A DNA stretch of 64,000 nucleotides from CBFIDE01 sp965661265 (GTDB taxonomy: Bacteria; Bacteroidota; Bacteroidia; Flavobacteriales; Schleiferiaceae). The notes beneath the pieces are model-generated. The model worked only from the letters and a program-made list of their open reading frames with translations. It searched no databases and was not told where the DNA came from. Of this stretch, positions 36,210-44,565 are shown one piece after another (position 1 is the first letter of the stretch; each line of letters opens with the position of its first letter). The translations under genes and the position numbers were made by a program. Location of the stretch: assembly GCA_965661265.1 (NCBI GenBank), contig CBFIDE010000005.1:1-64000 (forward strand), read 5' to 3'.

Positions 36210-36818
36210 TTATTTAACATTAAGTCTGAATAAGTTTTCTTCCCCAATATATCCTTCTAAAATATCTCCTTTGGAAACAGGGCCAACTCCGGCTGGTGTC
36301 CCTGTAAATATAAGATCTCCTATCTTGATAGTGAAGTACTTAGAGACTTCAGAAATTATTTTGTTGATAGAAAAAAGCATGTCTGAACTGTTTCCTCTTT
36401 GAACAGTTTCGGAGTTTTTTGTCAGATGAAAATCAATTGGTAAATTATTTAACGAATTTGCAGGAATAAATCTCCCTACCATCGCTGAACCATCAAAAGC
36501 CTTCGCTTTTTCCCATGGTAAACCTTTACTCTTTAGCTTTTGTTGAAGATCTCTGGCTGTAAAATCAAGTCCTACAGTGATTTCATCATAGTATTTGTGA
36601 GCAAACCTCTCTTCAATGTGTTTTCCAACTCTATTGATTTTCACTACCACTTCAAGTTCATGATGAACGTCATCTGAAAAATCTGGAATGAAAAAAGCTT
36701 GTCTTTTAGCAATTATTGAAGTTTCTGGCTTTAGAAAAATAACAGGTTCAGACGGTGCTTCATTATTAAGCTCCTTTGCATGATCCAAATAATTTCTACC
36801 GATACATATTATTTTCAT
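36210..36818 (-). CDS. Fumarylacetoacetate hydrolase family protein
   Basis: 202 residues, the short FAH-superfamily form (FAHD1/YcgM-like). Metal ligands are suggested by HHELEVVV (Glu-x-Glu) and the Asp of VGLDFTARDLQ. KPETSI, LPWEKAKAFDGSA and the closing LIFTGTPAGVGPV are conserved. Members hydrolyse acylpyruvates, decarboxylate or tautomerise oxaloacetate, or act in aromatic catabolism; the short size and KAFDGSA suggest an acylpyruvase/oxaloacetate role. It overlaps the upstream exonuclease gene by 4 bases. Confidence 0.9.
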   Translation of the reverse strand: MKIICIGRNYLDHAKELNNEAPSEPVIFLKPETSIIAKRQAFFIPDFSDDVHHELEVVVKINRVGKHIEERFAHKYYDEITVGLDFTARDLQQKLKSKGLPWEKAKAFDGSAMVGRFIPANSLNNLPIDFHLTKNSETVQRGNSSDMLFSINKIISEVSKYFTIKIGDLIFTGTPAGVGPVSKGDILEGYIGEENLFRLNVK

Positions 36819-37585
36819 GAATTCAGCTTACTTAGTTTTATAGCGGTTAATACTTTCTTGGTATAGAGTGGAAAATCTGATTTTTGAATCCAACTGTAAT
36901 ATCCAGGATCTCTATCTAGCACATCTAAAACGGCTTGACCTTTATATTTTCCAAAGCTGAAGACTTCTTTGTCCTCTTCATTTAGTATAATGAATCCTGC
37001 AAAGTCTGCGGCTCTAAACCTATTGGAGAAATCTGATAAAAACTTAATGTTGTTTTCTAGAGTCTCAGGATACCTATCTAATTGGGCCTTTAGAATCTCA
37101 TAGGTTGCTAAAGTATCTGCCTCAGCTGTATGGGCATTTTCCAAGCTTTCATTACAGTAGAACTTATATGCGGCGCTTAATGTCCTTTGCTCCATCTTAT
37201 GAAAGATGTTTTGAACGTCAACAGCTTTTCTCTTTCCAAGGTCAAAATCAATACCAGCTCTTAAAAATTCCTCCGCAATCATTGGAATATCAAACTTATT
37301 AGAATTATATCCAGCTAAATCTGAATCTTTAATTAAATCATAAACTTTATGTGCTAATTGCTTAAAGGTAGGTTCGTTAGCCACTTTCTCATCAGTAACA
37401 CCATGTATAGCAGAAGTTTCAGCCGGAATTGGCATCTCTGGGTTTACTAAATAAGTAAACGATTCCTTATTCCCATTGGTATGGATTTTAAGAATACTAA
37501 TCTCGACTATTCTATCCTTGACAACATTTACTCCTGTTGTTTCAAGATCAAAAAAGCAAATAGGTCTATTAAGTTTTAGTTCCAT
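36815..37585 (-). CDS. DEDDh 3'-5' exonuclease (DnaQ-like)
   Basis: 256 residues. The exonuclease domain (about 8-175) shows Exo I FDLETTGVN (Asp, Glu), Exo II in AGYNSNKFDIPM (Asp) and Exo III HTAEADTLA (His, Asp). About 195-256 is an extra C-terminal domain with FGKYKGQAVLDVLDRDPGYYSWIQ, the pattern often fused to DnaQ-like nucleases in Bacteroidota. It is more likely a repair or RNase T-like exonuclease than the polymerase III epsilon subunit, which has a C-terminal clamp and alpha-binding tail. First gene of a two-gene unit that starts shortly after the dehydrogenase E2 terminator. Confidence 0.92.
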   Translation of the reverse strand: MELKLNRPICFFDLETTGVNVVKDRIVEISILKIHTNGNKESFTYLVNPEMPIPAETSAIHGVTDEKVANEPTFKQLAHKVYDLIKDSDLAGYNSNKFDIPMIAEEFLRAGIDFDLGKRKAVDVQNIFHKMEQRTLSAAYKFYCNESLENAHTAEADTLATYEILKAQLDRYPETLENNIKFLSDFSNRFRAADFAGFIILNEEDKEVFSFGKYKGQAVLDVLDRDPGYYSWIQKSDFPLYTKKVLTAIKLSKLNS

Positions 37586-37597
37586 AGCTGTAAAAAT

Positions 37598-37626
37598 AAA
37601 AAAATCCGGCCCTAGGACCGGATTTT
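37598..37626 (-). terminator. Intrinsic terminator of the E2 gene
   Basis: On the minus strand AAATCCGG pairs with CCGGATTT and is followed by seven T. It separates the E2 gene from the exonuclease gene downstream. Confidence 0.88.
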
Positions 37627-37641
37627 AGTGATTATTCACTT

Positions 37642-38967
37642 TTAAAATTCTCTATTAATATCAAATGCTTCAAGGTAATCTGCCACTCGCTTAACAAACA
37701 TTCCTCCAAGCGCACCATCTACAACCCTATGGTCATAAGAGTGGGATAAGAACATTTTATGTCTGATACCAATTAAATCTCCTTCCGGAGTTTCAATTAC
37801 AGATGGTTTCTTATTAATTGATCCCATTGCCATAATTGCAACTTGTGGTTGGTTTATAATAGGTGTACCTAAGACATTACCAAATGTTCCAACATTAGTC
37901 ACAGTATAAGTACCTCCTGAGATTTCATCAGGCGTAAGCTTATTTTGTCTAGCTCTATTAGCTAAATCATTTACTGTTTTGGTAAGACCCACCAAATTTA
38001 GTTGATCAGCTCTTTTAATTACTGGAACAATTAGATTGCCTGTCGGAAGGGCAGCCGCCATTCCTATATTAATATCTCTATGCTTCAGAATGGTAGTGCC
38101 ATTGACACTAATATTGATAAGTGGGAAGTCTTTTATAGCTTTTACAATTGCTTCAATGAAAATAGGAGTAAAGGTGATTTTTTCTCCTTCGCGCTTCATG
38201 AAATCATTCTTAATTTTATTTCTCCAGAGAACCAAATTAGTAACATCTGCTTCTACAAATGAGGTAACGTGTGGTGAAACTGATTTGGACATGACCATAT
38301 GATCAGCAATCATCTTGCGCATACGATCCATTTCAATCATTTCATCTCCTTCCATTGGCTTAACCTCTGGAGCAGTTGGTCTAGAAGCAGCCAAAGCTGA
38401 ACTTTCTTTTTTAGCTGGAACATCACTGCTGTTAGCCAATGGACTAGCTGTTTGTTTTGGTTGTGAACTTCTAGTTTCTAAATACTCAAGAATATCTTTT
38501 TTAGTTACTCTACCTTCAGAACCACTTCCATTAATTGAATTTAGTTCATCAATTGTAATTCCTTCTTCTTTTGCAATAGATCTTACTAAAGGCGAGTAGA
38601 ATTTACCTTCTGATGAAGATTTAGGAAGGTCATCACTAGGAGCGGATACGGTTTCTATAGCTTTTTCTACTTCAACTGCGACTTTAGCCGCTGCCGCAGC
38701 ATCTGCCGTTGGCTTTGCTGCGGCAGAATCTGTTTCAATTATAGCGATAACATCTCCAACTTTTACTACATCATCTTCATTAAAAAGTTGCTTGATTAAA
38801 ATTCCATCCTCTGGAGCAGGAACTTCACTATCCACTTTATCTGTGGCAATCTCTAATAGCGATTCTTCTGCTTCAATACTTTCACCTTCAGCTTTTAACC
38901 ATTTGATAATAGTTGCTTCCGCAACACTCTCGCCCATTTTAGGCATTACCAGCTCAATTTGTGCCAT
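37642..38967 (-). CDS. 2-oxoacid dehydrogenase E2 (dihydrolipoyl acyltransferase)
   Basis: 441 residues. The lipoyl domain (1-77) carries the target Lys44 in EIATDKVDSEVP. A long Ala/Lys linker (about 78-120) and the E3-binding peripheral domain (about 122-160, YSPLVRSIAKEEGI) follow. Another linker leads to the catalytic domain (about 210-441) with SYDHRVVDGALGG, holding the catalytic His and Asp. It transfers acyl groups from E1 to CoA. The single lipoyl domain and the catalytic-domain start MIEMDRMRKMIADHM suggest a branched-chain or 2-oxoglutarate type; the two cannot be separated by eye. E1 and E3 are not adjacent. Confidence 0.93.
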   Translation of the reverse strand: MAQIELVMPKMGESVAEATIIKWLKAEGESIEAEESLLEIATDKVDSEVPAPEDGILIKQLFNEDDVVKVGDVIAIIETDSAAAKPTADAAAAAKVAVEVEKAIETVSAPSDDLPKSSSEGKFYSPLVRSIAKEEGITIDELNSINGSGSEGRVTKKDILEYLETRSSQPKQTASPLANSSDVPAKKESSALAASRPTAPEVKPMEGDEMIEMDRMRKMIADHMVMSKSVSPHVTSFVEADVTNLVLWRNKIKNDFMKREGEKITFTPIFIEAIVKAIKDFPLINISVNGTTILKHRDINIGMAAALPTGNLIVPVIKRADQLNLVGLTKTVNDLANRARQNKLTPDEISGGTYTVTNVGTFGNVLGTPIINQPQVAIMAMGSINKKPSVIETPEGDLIGIRHKMFLSHSYDHRVVDGALGGMFVKRVADYLEAFDINREF

Positions 38968-39060
38968 CTATTTCTAAAGTTTTTAACTTTTTTAAAGATC
39001 TGCAATTTACGAAAACTTGAGCTTCAAAATAAAAAACAAAAGAGCTTGATAAGCAATAGG

Positions 39061-41028
39061 TTAGCTTATTTCACCTAGCTTAGAATAGTTTTCTAGAATG
39101 AATTTAAAGTCATTAAGTTGATGATACTCTTTTGCATAAACAAGATTCAACTGTTGAATTGTTTTAGTGTCATTTAGGCCTTGACTCAAATTTGTGGTAG
39201 TCTTAAGTACTCCACTTTTTAATTTTGGAAGTACCCTTACATCTACTGAGGTGTCGTAGGAAATCCACGTTTTAGAAGATCTTAGGACTGCCATTATATT
39301 TTTAATGAAACCTATTTTGTTTTTTACCCACCAAACATTCAGAGGTAGACTAATAAAAAGCATCAAGGATAAGACCACATCCAATATGCGCTTTGCACGT
39401 CTTTGTGATTTTTTATTTAAACCGTTAATGCTAATACTATACCAAGAGCCCTGGGAGTCTATTGAATTACTTCCAATAATAAAGTCCGCCTGAGTAGGCG
39501 CAATTTTAATATCTACCTTAAGCTTACTTAAATTGGACATTAATGAAAATATTTTCTCGCTGCTTATGTCCTTACTGCAAAAAATTATTTCATCTATTTT
39601 AAAAACAGTAACTAATTCCATTATCTGGTCTAGCTCTCCAATATATTTTTCATTAGTTCCATTGTTGTCCTTAACTGGGCTAATATATCCGAGCCATTCA
39701 ATTCCAGTTTGACTACTCTTGAGTAAGTCATTCACTCTATTGGCTTCATTGAGTTCACCGACTATGGCAATTTTCTTGCTCTTTGAGTTACTGCTAAGAA
39801 GGCTAGTTTTAAAAATTTTGTCCAGGAGGAATCTCCAAAAAGGTATGATGATAAGGGCAGCGGAGCTACCTAATAAAATTATTGCCCTAGAAAATCTGTA
39901 TTCTTCGCTAACCAAGCTATAACCCACTAAAATGATTAAGCTACCCCAAATAAGACCCTTAATTATATTAAATAACTTGGTTGGACTTTTATATGCTCCA
40001 CTTAAAATGAGACCTAGAAGCCAAGAGGAGATGTAAAGCGGAAAGGCCAGTGTTACTAGCTCTGGTGGATATGTTCCTCCTTGAATGAACCGATGATTAT
40101 GTTCCCAATAATCTTTAATCAGCCATAAGCATATAAAGAGCAAAATTGATTCCGAAAGAGGAAGTATAATGGTTCTCAGCAAACGATTAAAAATACTAAG
40201 ACTCGCTCTTAGAAAAATTGCAATATTAATTGTGAAATTAAAAAGCTTAGCATAATTGCCATTAAAATGCTTTCTAGCAAAAATAGCCATAGCATTATAA
40301 AAAACGTAAACATAATTCAAGCTTCCTTTCTTAGTGCTTTCTCCCTTATAATGAATAATAGATGTCTCAGATAGATAGTAGTTTTTAAAACCTGCTAATT
40401 GAATTCTATAGCTAAGGTCAATGTCCTCGCCATACATGAAAAAGTCTTCGTCTAAAAGACCTGATTTATCTAATGCCTTTTTAGACATCCACATATAGGC
40501 GCCAGCAAGAACATCAATTTCATGAGTTTGATCTGCTGATAGATGTCCTAGATGATATCTAGCAAACTTCTTTGACTTTGGGAATAGCTTGCTTAAGCCA
40601 GACATCTTATAAAATGAAACCCAAGGAGTAGGTAAACCTCTTTTAGATTCTGGTAAAAACTTTCCTCTACCGTCAATCATTTTAACACCTAAAGCCCCTA
40701 GATCCGAATGCATTTCTGAAAATTCAATACATTTTCTAAAGGTACTTTCTTCAACTACTGTATCAGGATTTAACAGAAGTATATATTCTCCTTTGGCTTT
40801 TCTAAGAGCAAGATTATTCCCTCTAGAAAAACCTAAGTTTTCTTTGCTGTCAATTTGAATAATCCATGGAAAATGCTTTCGCAACATTTCTTGACTTCCG
40901 TCGACTGAGGCGTTATCAACTACAAAAACCTCGGCATCGATCCCTTGAATAGCTTTATGTACACTCCTTAGACATTGCTCTAAAAAGAATTTTACATTAT
41001 AATTAACTATGACGATACTTAATTTCAT
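39061..41028 (-). CDS. GT2 glycosyltransferase fused to a polyprenyl-transferase-like membrane region
   Basis: 655 residues. About 1-270 is a family 2 glycosyltransferase (SIVIVNYNVKFFLEQCLRS, VFVVDNASVDGS, LLLNPDT, FFMYGEDIDLSYR), like rhamnosyltransferases. About 275-400 has several membrane segments, then a CoA-binding-like domain (KKIAIVGE...). From about 545 comes the start of a WcaJ-like bacterial sugar transferase (RRAKRILDVVLSLMLF), but the catalytic block with its conserved acidic and Q-R-G residues is missing and only the C-terminal tail pattern (LVYAKEYHQLNDFKFILENY) is recognised. It likely works on a lipid-linked surface glycan. It overlaps the next upstream gene by 4 bases. Confidence 0.85.
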   Translation of the reverse strand: MKLSIVIVNYNVKFFLEQCLRSVHKAIQGIDAEVFVVDNASVDGSQEMLRKHFPWIIQIDSKENLGFSRGNNLALRKAKGEYILLLNPDTVVEESTFRKCIEFSEMHSDLGALGVKMIDGRGKFLPESKRGLPTPWVSFYKMSGLSKLFPKSKKFARYHLGHLSADQTHEIDVLAGAYMWMSKKALDKSGLLDEDFFMYGEDIDLSYRIQLAGFKNYYLSETSIIHYKGESTKKGSLNYVYVFYNAMAIFARKHFNGNYAKLFNFTINIAIFLRASLSIFNRLLRTIILPLSESILLFICLWLIKDYWEHNHRFIQGGTYPPELVTLAFPLYISSWLLGLILSGAYKSPTKLFNIIKGLIWGSLIILVGYSLVSEEYRFSRAIILLGSSAALIIIPFWRFLLDKIFKTSLLSSNSKSKKIAIVGELNEANRVNDLLKSSQTGIEWLGYISPVKDNNGTNEKYIGELDQIMELVTVFKIDEIIFCSKDISSEKIFSLMSNLSKLKVDIKIAPTQADFIIGSNSIDSQGSWYSISINGLNKKSQRRAKRILDVVLSLMLFISLPLNVWWVKNKIGFIKNIMAVLRSSKTWISYDTSVDVRVLPKLKSGVLKTTTNLSQGLNDTKTIQQLNLVYAKEYHQLNDFKFILENYSKLGEIS

Positions 41029-42398
41029 TCTAATACTAGCTCTTGTCCAAGGCTGTCTAGCAGACTGTGATTATATATTTTTTGATTTGCCTCTCTTATT
41101 TCAGGAAGGAAATATACTTCTTTCCCTTCGCTTAGAGCATTCAAAATTTCGTCTTCCTCTGCATAATAATCTAAATTATGAAGTTCTGATTTGTATTTTA
41201 AATCTAATTCTGGCCAATACCATCCTCCAACTAAGTACACAGAATACTCTTTCTCTTGCAGCCAATTTGTTATCTTTTCTACGTAAGCACTCTTATTAGA
41301 TCTTTTGGATTGATCAATTTGAACGGGCCCATTAATTGGGTCTAAGAAAATAGACTTATCAGAAATATTCATTTTAAATGCCCAATTTGATGCGTTAGCT
41401 CCACGATGATTATTACTGTAATCAAAGCCAAATGTAAAGCAGGATATAACGCTTATTAAAGCGAGCCTTTTGGCTTGCTTGAAGCTCAGAATCATTGCAA
41501 AGAGTATGAGAATAAAAGGTAGTGCTGGAATAAAGAACTCTGACTTGAAAGGCAAGCGTGCAAATATTAATAGCTGTAGTCCTAGGGCTAAAATCGCGCT
41601 AAGCAAAAGTTTTTTCTTAGAATCTAATTGTACTAAGGGATAGAGCCTTATAAAACTAATGGAACTTAATATTGCCGCAAAAAAGAGCGGAACACCCCAA
41701 ATCCCAAAGGATAATTTGTACAATATATTCGTTAAGCTGGGTGCCGGAGGTTTATGAAAATCTAGAAATGCCCAGGAATATACCTTAAATGGAAGGGAGT
41801 AACAGAGAATGGAGACAAATATGGCGCTTAGAATAAAAGTCACATTCTGCTTATTCAGCTTATATCCTTGATCTAGAAAAAGTAGTACCGCCAAAAAACC
41901 TAAGGATGATATGCGAATACCGCAGGCTATGCCCAAAAGAATTCCGGCAAGCCAATATCTTTTTTTAATAAGCTCCCACCAAGATCCTAGAATAAAAAGA
42001 AGGGCAAAATTATAGTCTATGGCATAGGTGCCGGCAATGAAAAATACGGGAATGAAATTGAGAATAATCGCAATATAAAAGGCGTGCTTAAACCCATAGG
42101 ATATTAAAATTTTATAGAAATAAGTAAGACAAAGAGCAGAAACTAAGGCAATAAGGCCATTAAAAACGTAGGCCTGCTGAGAAAGGTCCCAAAGCTGAGC
42201 AAATAGTAATTCAAATACTGGATGTCCTGGTAATCTACTTACCTCGTAAACATTATTCTCAGCTATATATTTTGCATTTTGAATTTGTGCCCATGCATCT
42301 TCTTCTTTTCCAAACCCATTAAAGATAAAAGGAATCCTAGAAAGAATACCAATAAGGAAGAGACTTAGTGGATTCCACTTTGTTGAATCCGCACTCAA
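41025..42398 (-). CDS. Polytopic membrane glycosyltransferase-like protein (GT-C fold)
   Basis: 457 residues with about ten hydrophobic segments in the first 345 and a soluble C-terminal tail. The first outer loop carries GKEEDAWAQIQNAKYI, an acidic pair where GT-C enzymes (ArnT, PMT, GT39/GT83) bind the metal or act as base. It would transfer a sugar from a polyprenyl-phosphate donor on the periplasmic side. Position between recR and the GT2 fusion, with 4-base overlaps on both sides, supports a surface-glycan role. Assignment to a numbered GT family is not possible by eye. Confidence 0.75.
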   Translation of the reverse strand: MSADSTKWNPLSLFLIGILSRIPFIFNGFGKEEDAWAQIQNAKYIAENNVYEVSRLPGHPVFELLFAQLWDLSQQAYVFNGLIALVSALCLTYFYKILISYGFKHAFYIAIILNFIPVFFIAGTYAIDYNFALLFILGSWWELIKKRYWLAGILLGIACGIRISSLGFLAVLLFLDQGYKLNKQNVTFILSAIFVSILCYSLPFKVYSWAFLDFHKPPAPSLTNILYKLSFGIWGVPLFFAAILSSISFIRLYPLVQLDSKKKLLLSAILALGLQLLIFARLPFKSEFFIPALPFILILFAMILSFKQAKRLALISVISCFTFGFDYSNNHRGANASNWAFKMNISDKSIFLDPINGPVQIDQSKRSNKSAYVEKITNWLQEKEYSVYLVGGWYWPELDLKYKSELHNLDYYAEEDEILNALSEGKEVYFLPEIREANQKIYNHSLLDSLGQELVLE

Positions 42399-43024
42399 GT
42401 TTTAGCATTTTGATTAAGAGAATCCTCATAAGGAACTCTCTGACTAATGCTTCTTGCAAGTGTTAGTTCATCTGCATATTCTAATTGATCGCCTACAGCA
42501 ATTCCTCTAGCAATAGTAGATAGTTTAATGTCATATTCAGCAAGCTTTCTATAGAGGTAAAAACTTGTCGTTTCTCCTTCCATAGTCGTACTCAATCCAA
42601 ATATCAATTCATTGATAACACCAGTGGATGCCTTATGAATAAGACCATCAATATTTAAATCGCTTGGACCTATTCCATCCATTGGGCTAATCAGGCCACC
42701 TAAAACATGATATGTGCCTTTAAATTGACCCGTATTCTCTATGGCAATAACGTCTCTTACATCTTCTACCAAGCAAATAAGGGATTTATCTCTTGAGTGA
42801 TTTTGACAAATTTGACAAAGTTCATGATCTGAAATATTTCCACAACTGCTGCATTTTTTAAGCTTGAGACTCAAATCAAGAAGGGACTGACTTAAACTTT
42901 CAACTTCTTCATGATCTTTTTGTACAAGATGTAAAGCAAGCCTCATAGCCGTTTTCTTTCCGATACCCGGTAAAGATCCTATAGCCTCAACAGCTTTCTC
43001 TAAATATTTTGATGAAAATTCCAT
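42395..43024 (-). CDS. recR: Recombination mediator RecR
   Basis: 209 residues, normal length. Helix-hairpin-helix AIGSLPGIGKKTAMRLALHL (about 13-32), four-cysteine zinc site CSSC...CQIC (about 58-74), Toprim domain with LVEDVRDVIAIENTGQFKGTYHVLGG (about 80-165). With RecO and RecF it loads RecA on gaps. It heads a unit with two glycosyltransferase genes; this pairing has no functional link that I know of and probably reflects a shared promoter only. Confidence 0.97.
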   Translation of the reverse strand: MEFSSKYLEKAVEAIGSLPGIGKKTAMRLALHLVQKDHEEVESLSQSLLDLSLKLKKCSSCGNISDHELCQICQNHSRDKSLICLVEDVRDVIAIENTGQFKGTYHVLGGLISPMDGIGPSDLNIDGLIHKASTGVINELIFGLSTTMEGETTSFYLYRKLAEYDIKLSTIARGIAVGDQLEYADELTLARSISQRVPYEDSLNQNAKT

Positions 43025-43092
43025 AGTCTAGCAAAACACAAACTTAATCAAGCTTTCATCAATATTACTTTACTTAGCCCAAATTTTAATTT

Positions 43093-44532
43093 ATGAGTGC
43101 AACTTTGGTTTTATTAATTGTTGGCATTTATTTTCTTTTGCTTATCGCTATTTCTAGATTTTCAGGTAAAAGTGATGAAAATGATACGTTTTTTACGGGA
43201 AATAGAAGAAGTCCATGGTATATCGTTGCATTCGGAATGGTCGGAGCTTCATTGTCCGGCGTTACTTTTATTTCGGTTCCGGGTTGGGTAGAGAGTAGTC
43301 AGTTTTCTTACTTACAAGTGGTCCTTGGATACACCTTAGGTTATTTTGTTATTATTAAAGTTCTTTTACCTCTTTATTATAAGCTCAATCTAACTTCTAT
43401 TTATGCTTATTTAGAAGCTAGATTTGGATTCTATAGCTATAAAACGGGGGCCTTTTATTTCTTGCTTTCTAGGGTGATTGGTGCATCATTTAGATTGTAC
43501 CTAGTAGCGATAGTTTTGCAATGGAGCGTTTTTGATGACTTAGGAATTCCTTTTTGGCTAACTGTACTTTTAACGATTGCGATGATTTGGGTCTATACTT
43601 TCAGATCGGGTATTAAAACTATCATCTGGACTGATACTCTACAAACCGCATTTATGCTGATTGCACTTGGTATGGCAATTTTTCTATTAAAAGATAGCAT
43701 TCCTCAAATGGAGTTAGGCTTCTTAAATTACTTTCAAGAATCATCTCATACTCAGATTTTCTTTTGGGATGATTGGAAATCAGACCATTTCTTTTTTAAG
43801 CAGTTTTTATCTGGAGCTTTTATTACAATAGTTATGACAGGCTTGGATCAGGACATGATGCAGAAGAACTTAAGCTGCAAAAGTTTAAAGGAAGCCCAGA
43901 AAAACATGATGTGGCTAGCCGTGATTTTAGTGGTTGTAAACTTTTTATTCTTATTTCTAGGTGCTTTTCTAACAGATTATGCCATATTAAATGGGATAGA
44001 GGCTAAAGCCGATCAATTATTTCCAAGCATTGCATTGAGTGGTAATTTTGGCTTGGCCCTTGGGATTTTCTTCATTATAGGATTAATCGCTGCGGCCTAC
44101 AGCAGTGCCGACTCCGCTTTAACTGCCTTAACAACTTCTTTTTGTGTAGATTTTCTTGGAATAGAGAAAAAGGAAGGAAGTACTAAAAACCTCAGAAAGC
44201 TTGTTCACCTTAGCTTTTCAGTTGTGCTTCTTCTAGTTATTTTGATCTTTAAGTACACAATTGATGCAAGTGTAATTAAGGAATTATTTGTTGCCGCAGG
44301 ATATACTTATGGCCCCTTATTAGGACTTTATGCATTTGGGCTTTTCACGAAGCTTAAGCTCATAGATAAATGGGTGCCACTTATTGCGGTGATTGCTCCT
44401 GTTTTATCTTATATCCTAAAGGATAATTCAGAAGCTTGGTTCGGCTACAGTTTTGGTTTTGAATTATTAATAGTGAATGGACTTCTTACATTCCTTGGGT
44501 TATTATTGATTGTGAATAAAAAAGCCTCCTAA
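43093..44532 (+). CDS. Sodium:solute symporter (SSS family)
   Basis: 479 residues with about 13 transmembrane segments. It starts with LVLLIVGIYFLLLIAISRFSG. The family signature region GMVGASLSGVTFISVPGW and the sodium-site helix AAAYSSADSALTALTTSFCVDFLG are present. The substrate (sugar, amino or organic acid, nucleoside) is not readable. It is transcribed divergently from recR. The last four codons and the stop are encoded within the left arm and loop of the terminator hairpin. Confidence 0.9.
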   Translation: MSATLVLLIVGIYFLLLIAISRFSGKSDENDTFFTGNRRSPWYIVAFGMVGASLSGVTFISVPGWVESSQFSYLQVVLGYTLGYFVIIKVLLPLYYKLNLTSIYAYLEARFGFYSYKTGAFYFLLSRVIGASFRLYLVAIVLQWSVFDDLGIPFWLTVLLTIAMIWVYTFRSGIKTIIWTDTLQTAFMLIALGMAIFLLKDSIPQMELGFLNYFQESSHTQIFFWDDWKSDHFFFKQFLSGAFITIVMTGLDQDMMQKNLSCKSLKEAQKNMMWLAVILVVVNFLFLFLGAFLTDYAILNGIEAKADQLFPSIALSGNFGLALGIFFIIGLIAAAYSSADSALTALTTSFCVDFLGIEKKEGSTKNLRKLVHLSFSVVLLLVILIFKYTIDASVIKELFVAAGYTYGPLLGLYAFGLFTKLKLIDKWVPLIAVIAPVLSYILKDNSEAWFGYSFGFELLIVNGLLTFLGLLLIVNKKAS

Positions 44533-44547
44533 TCAGGAGGCTTTTTT
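44518..44547. terminator. Bidirectional terminator overlapping the symporter stop
   Basis: AAAAAAGCCTCCT pairs with AGGAGGCTTTTTT around AATC. The stop codon of the plus-strand symporter (44530-44532) lies at the stem-loop junction. It also ends the convergent subtilisin transcript (stop at 44566). Confidence 0.92.
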
Positions 44548-44565
44548 ATTCAATAGGTACAATGA

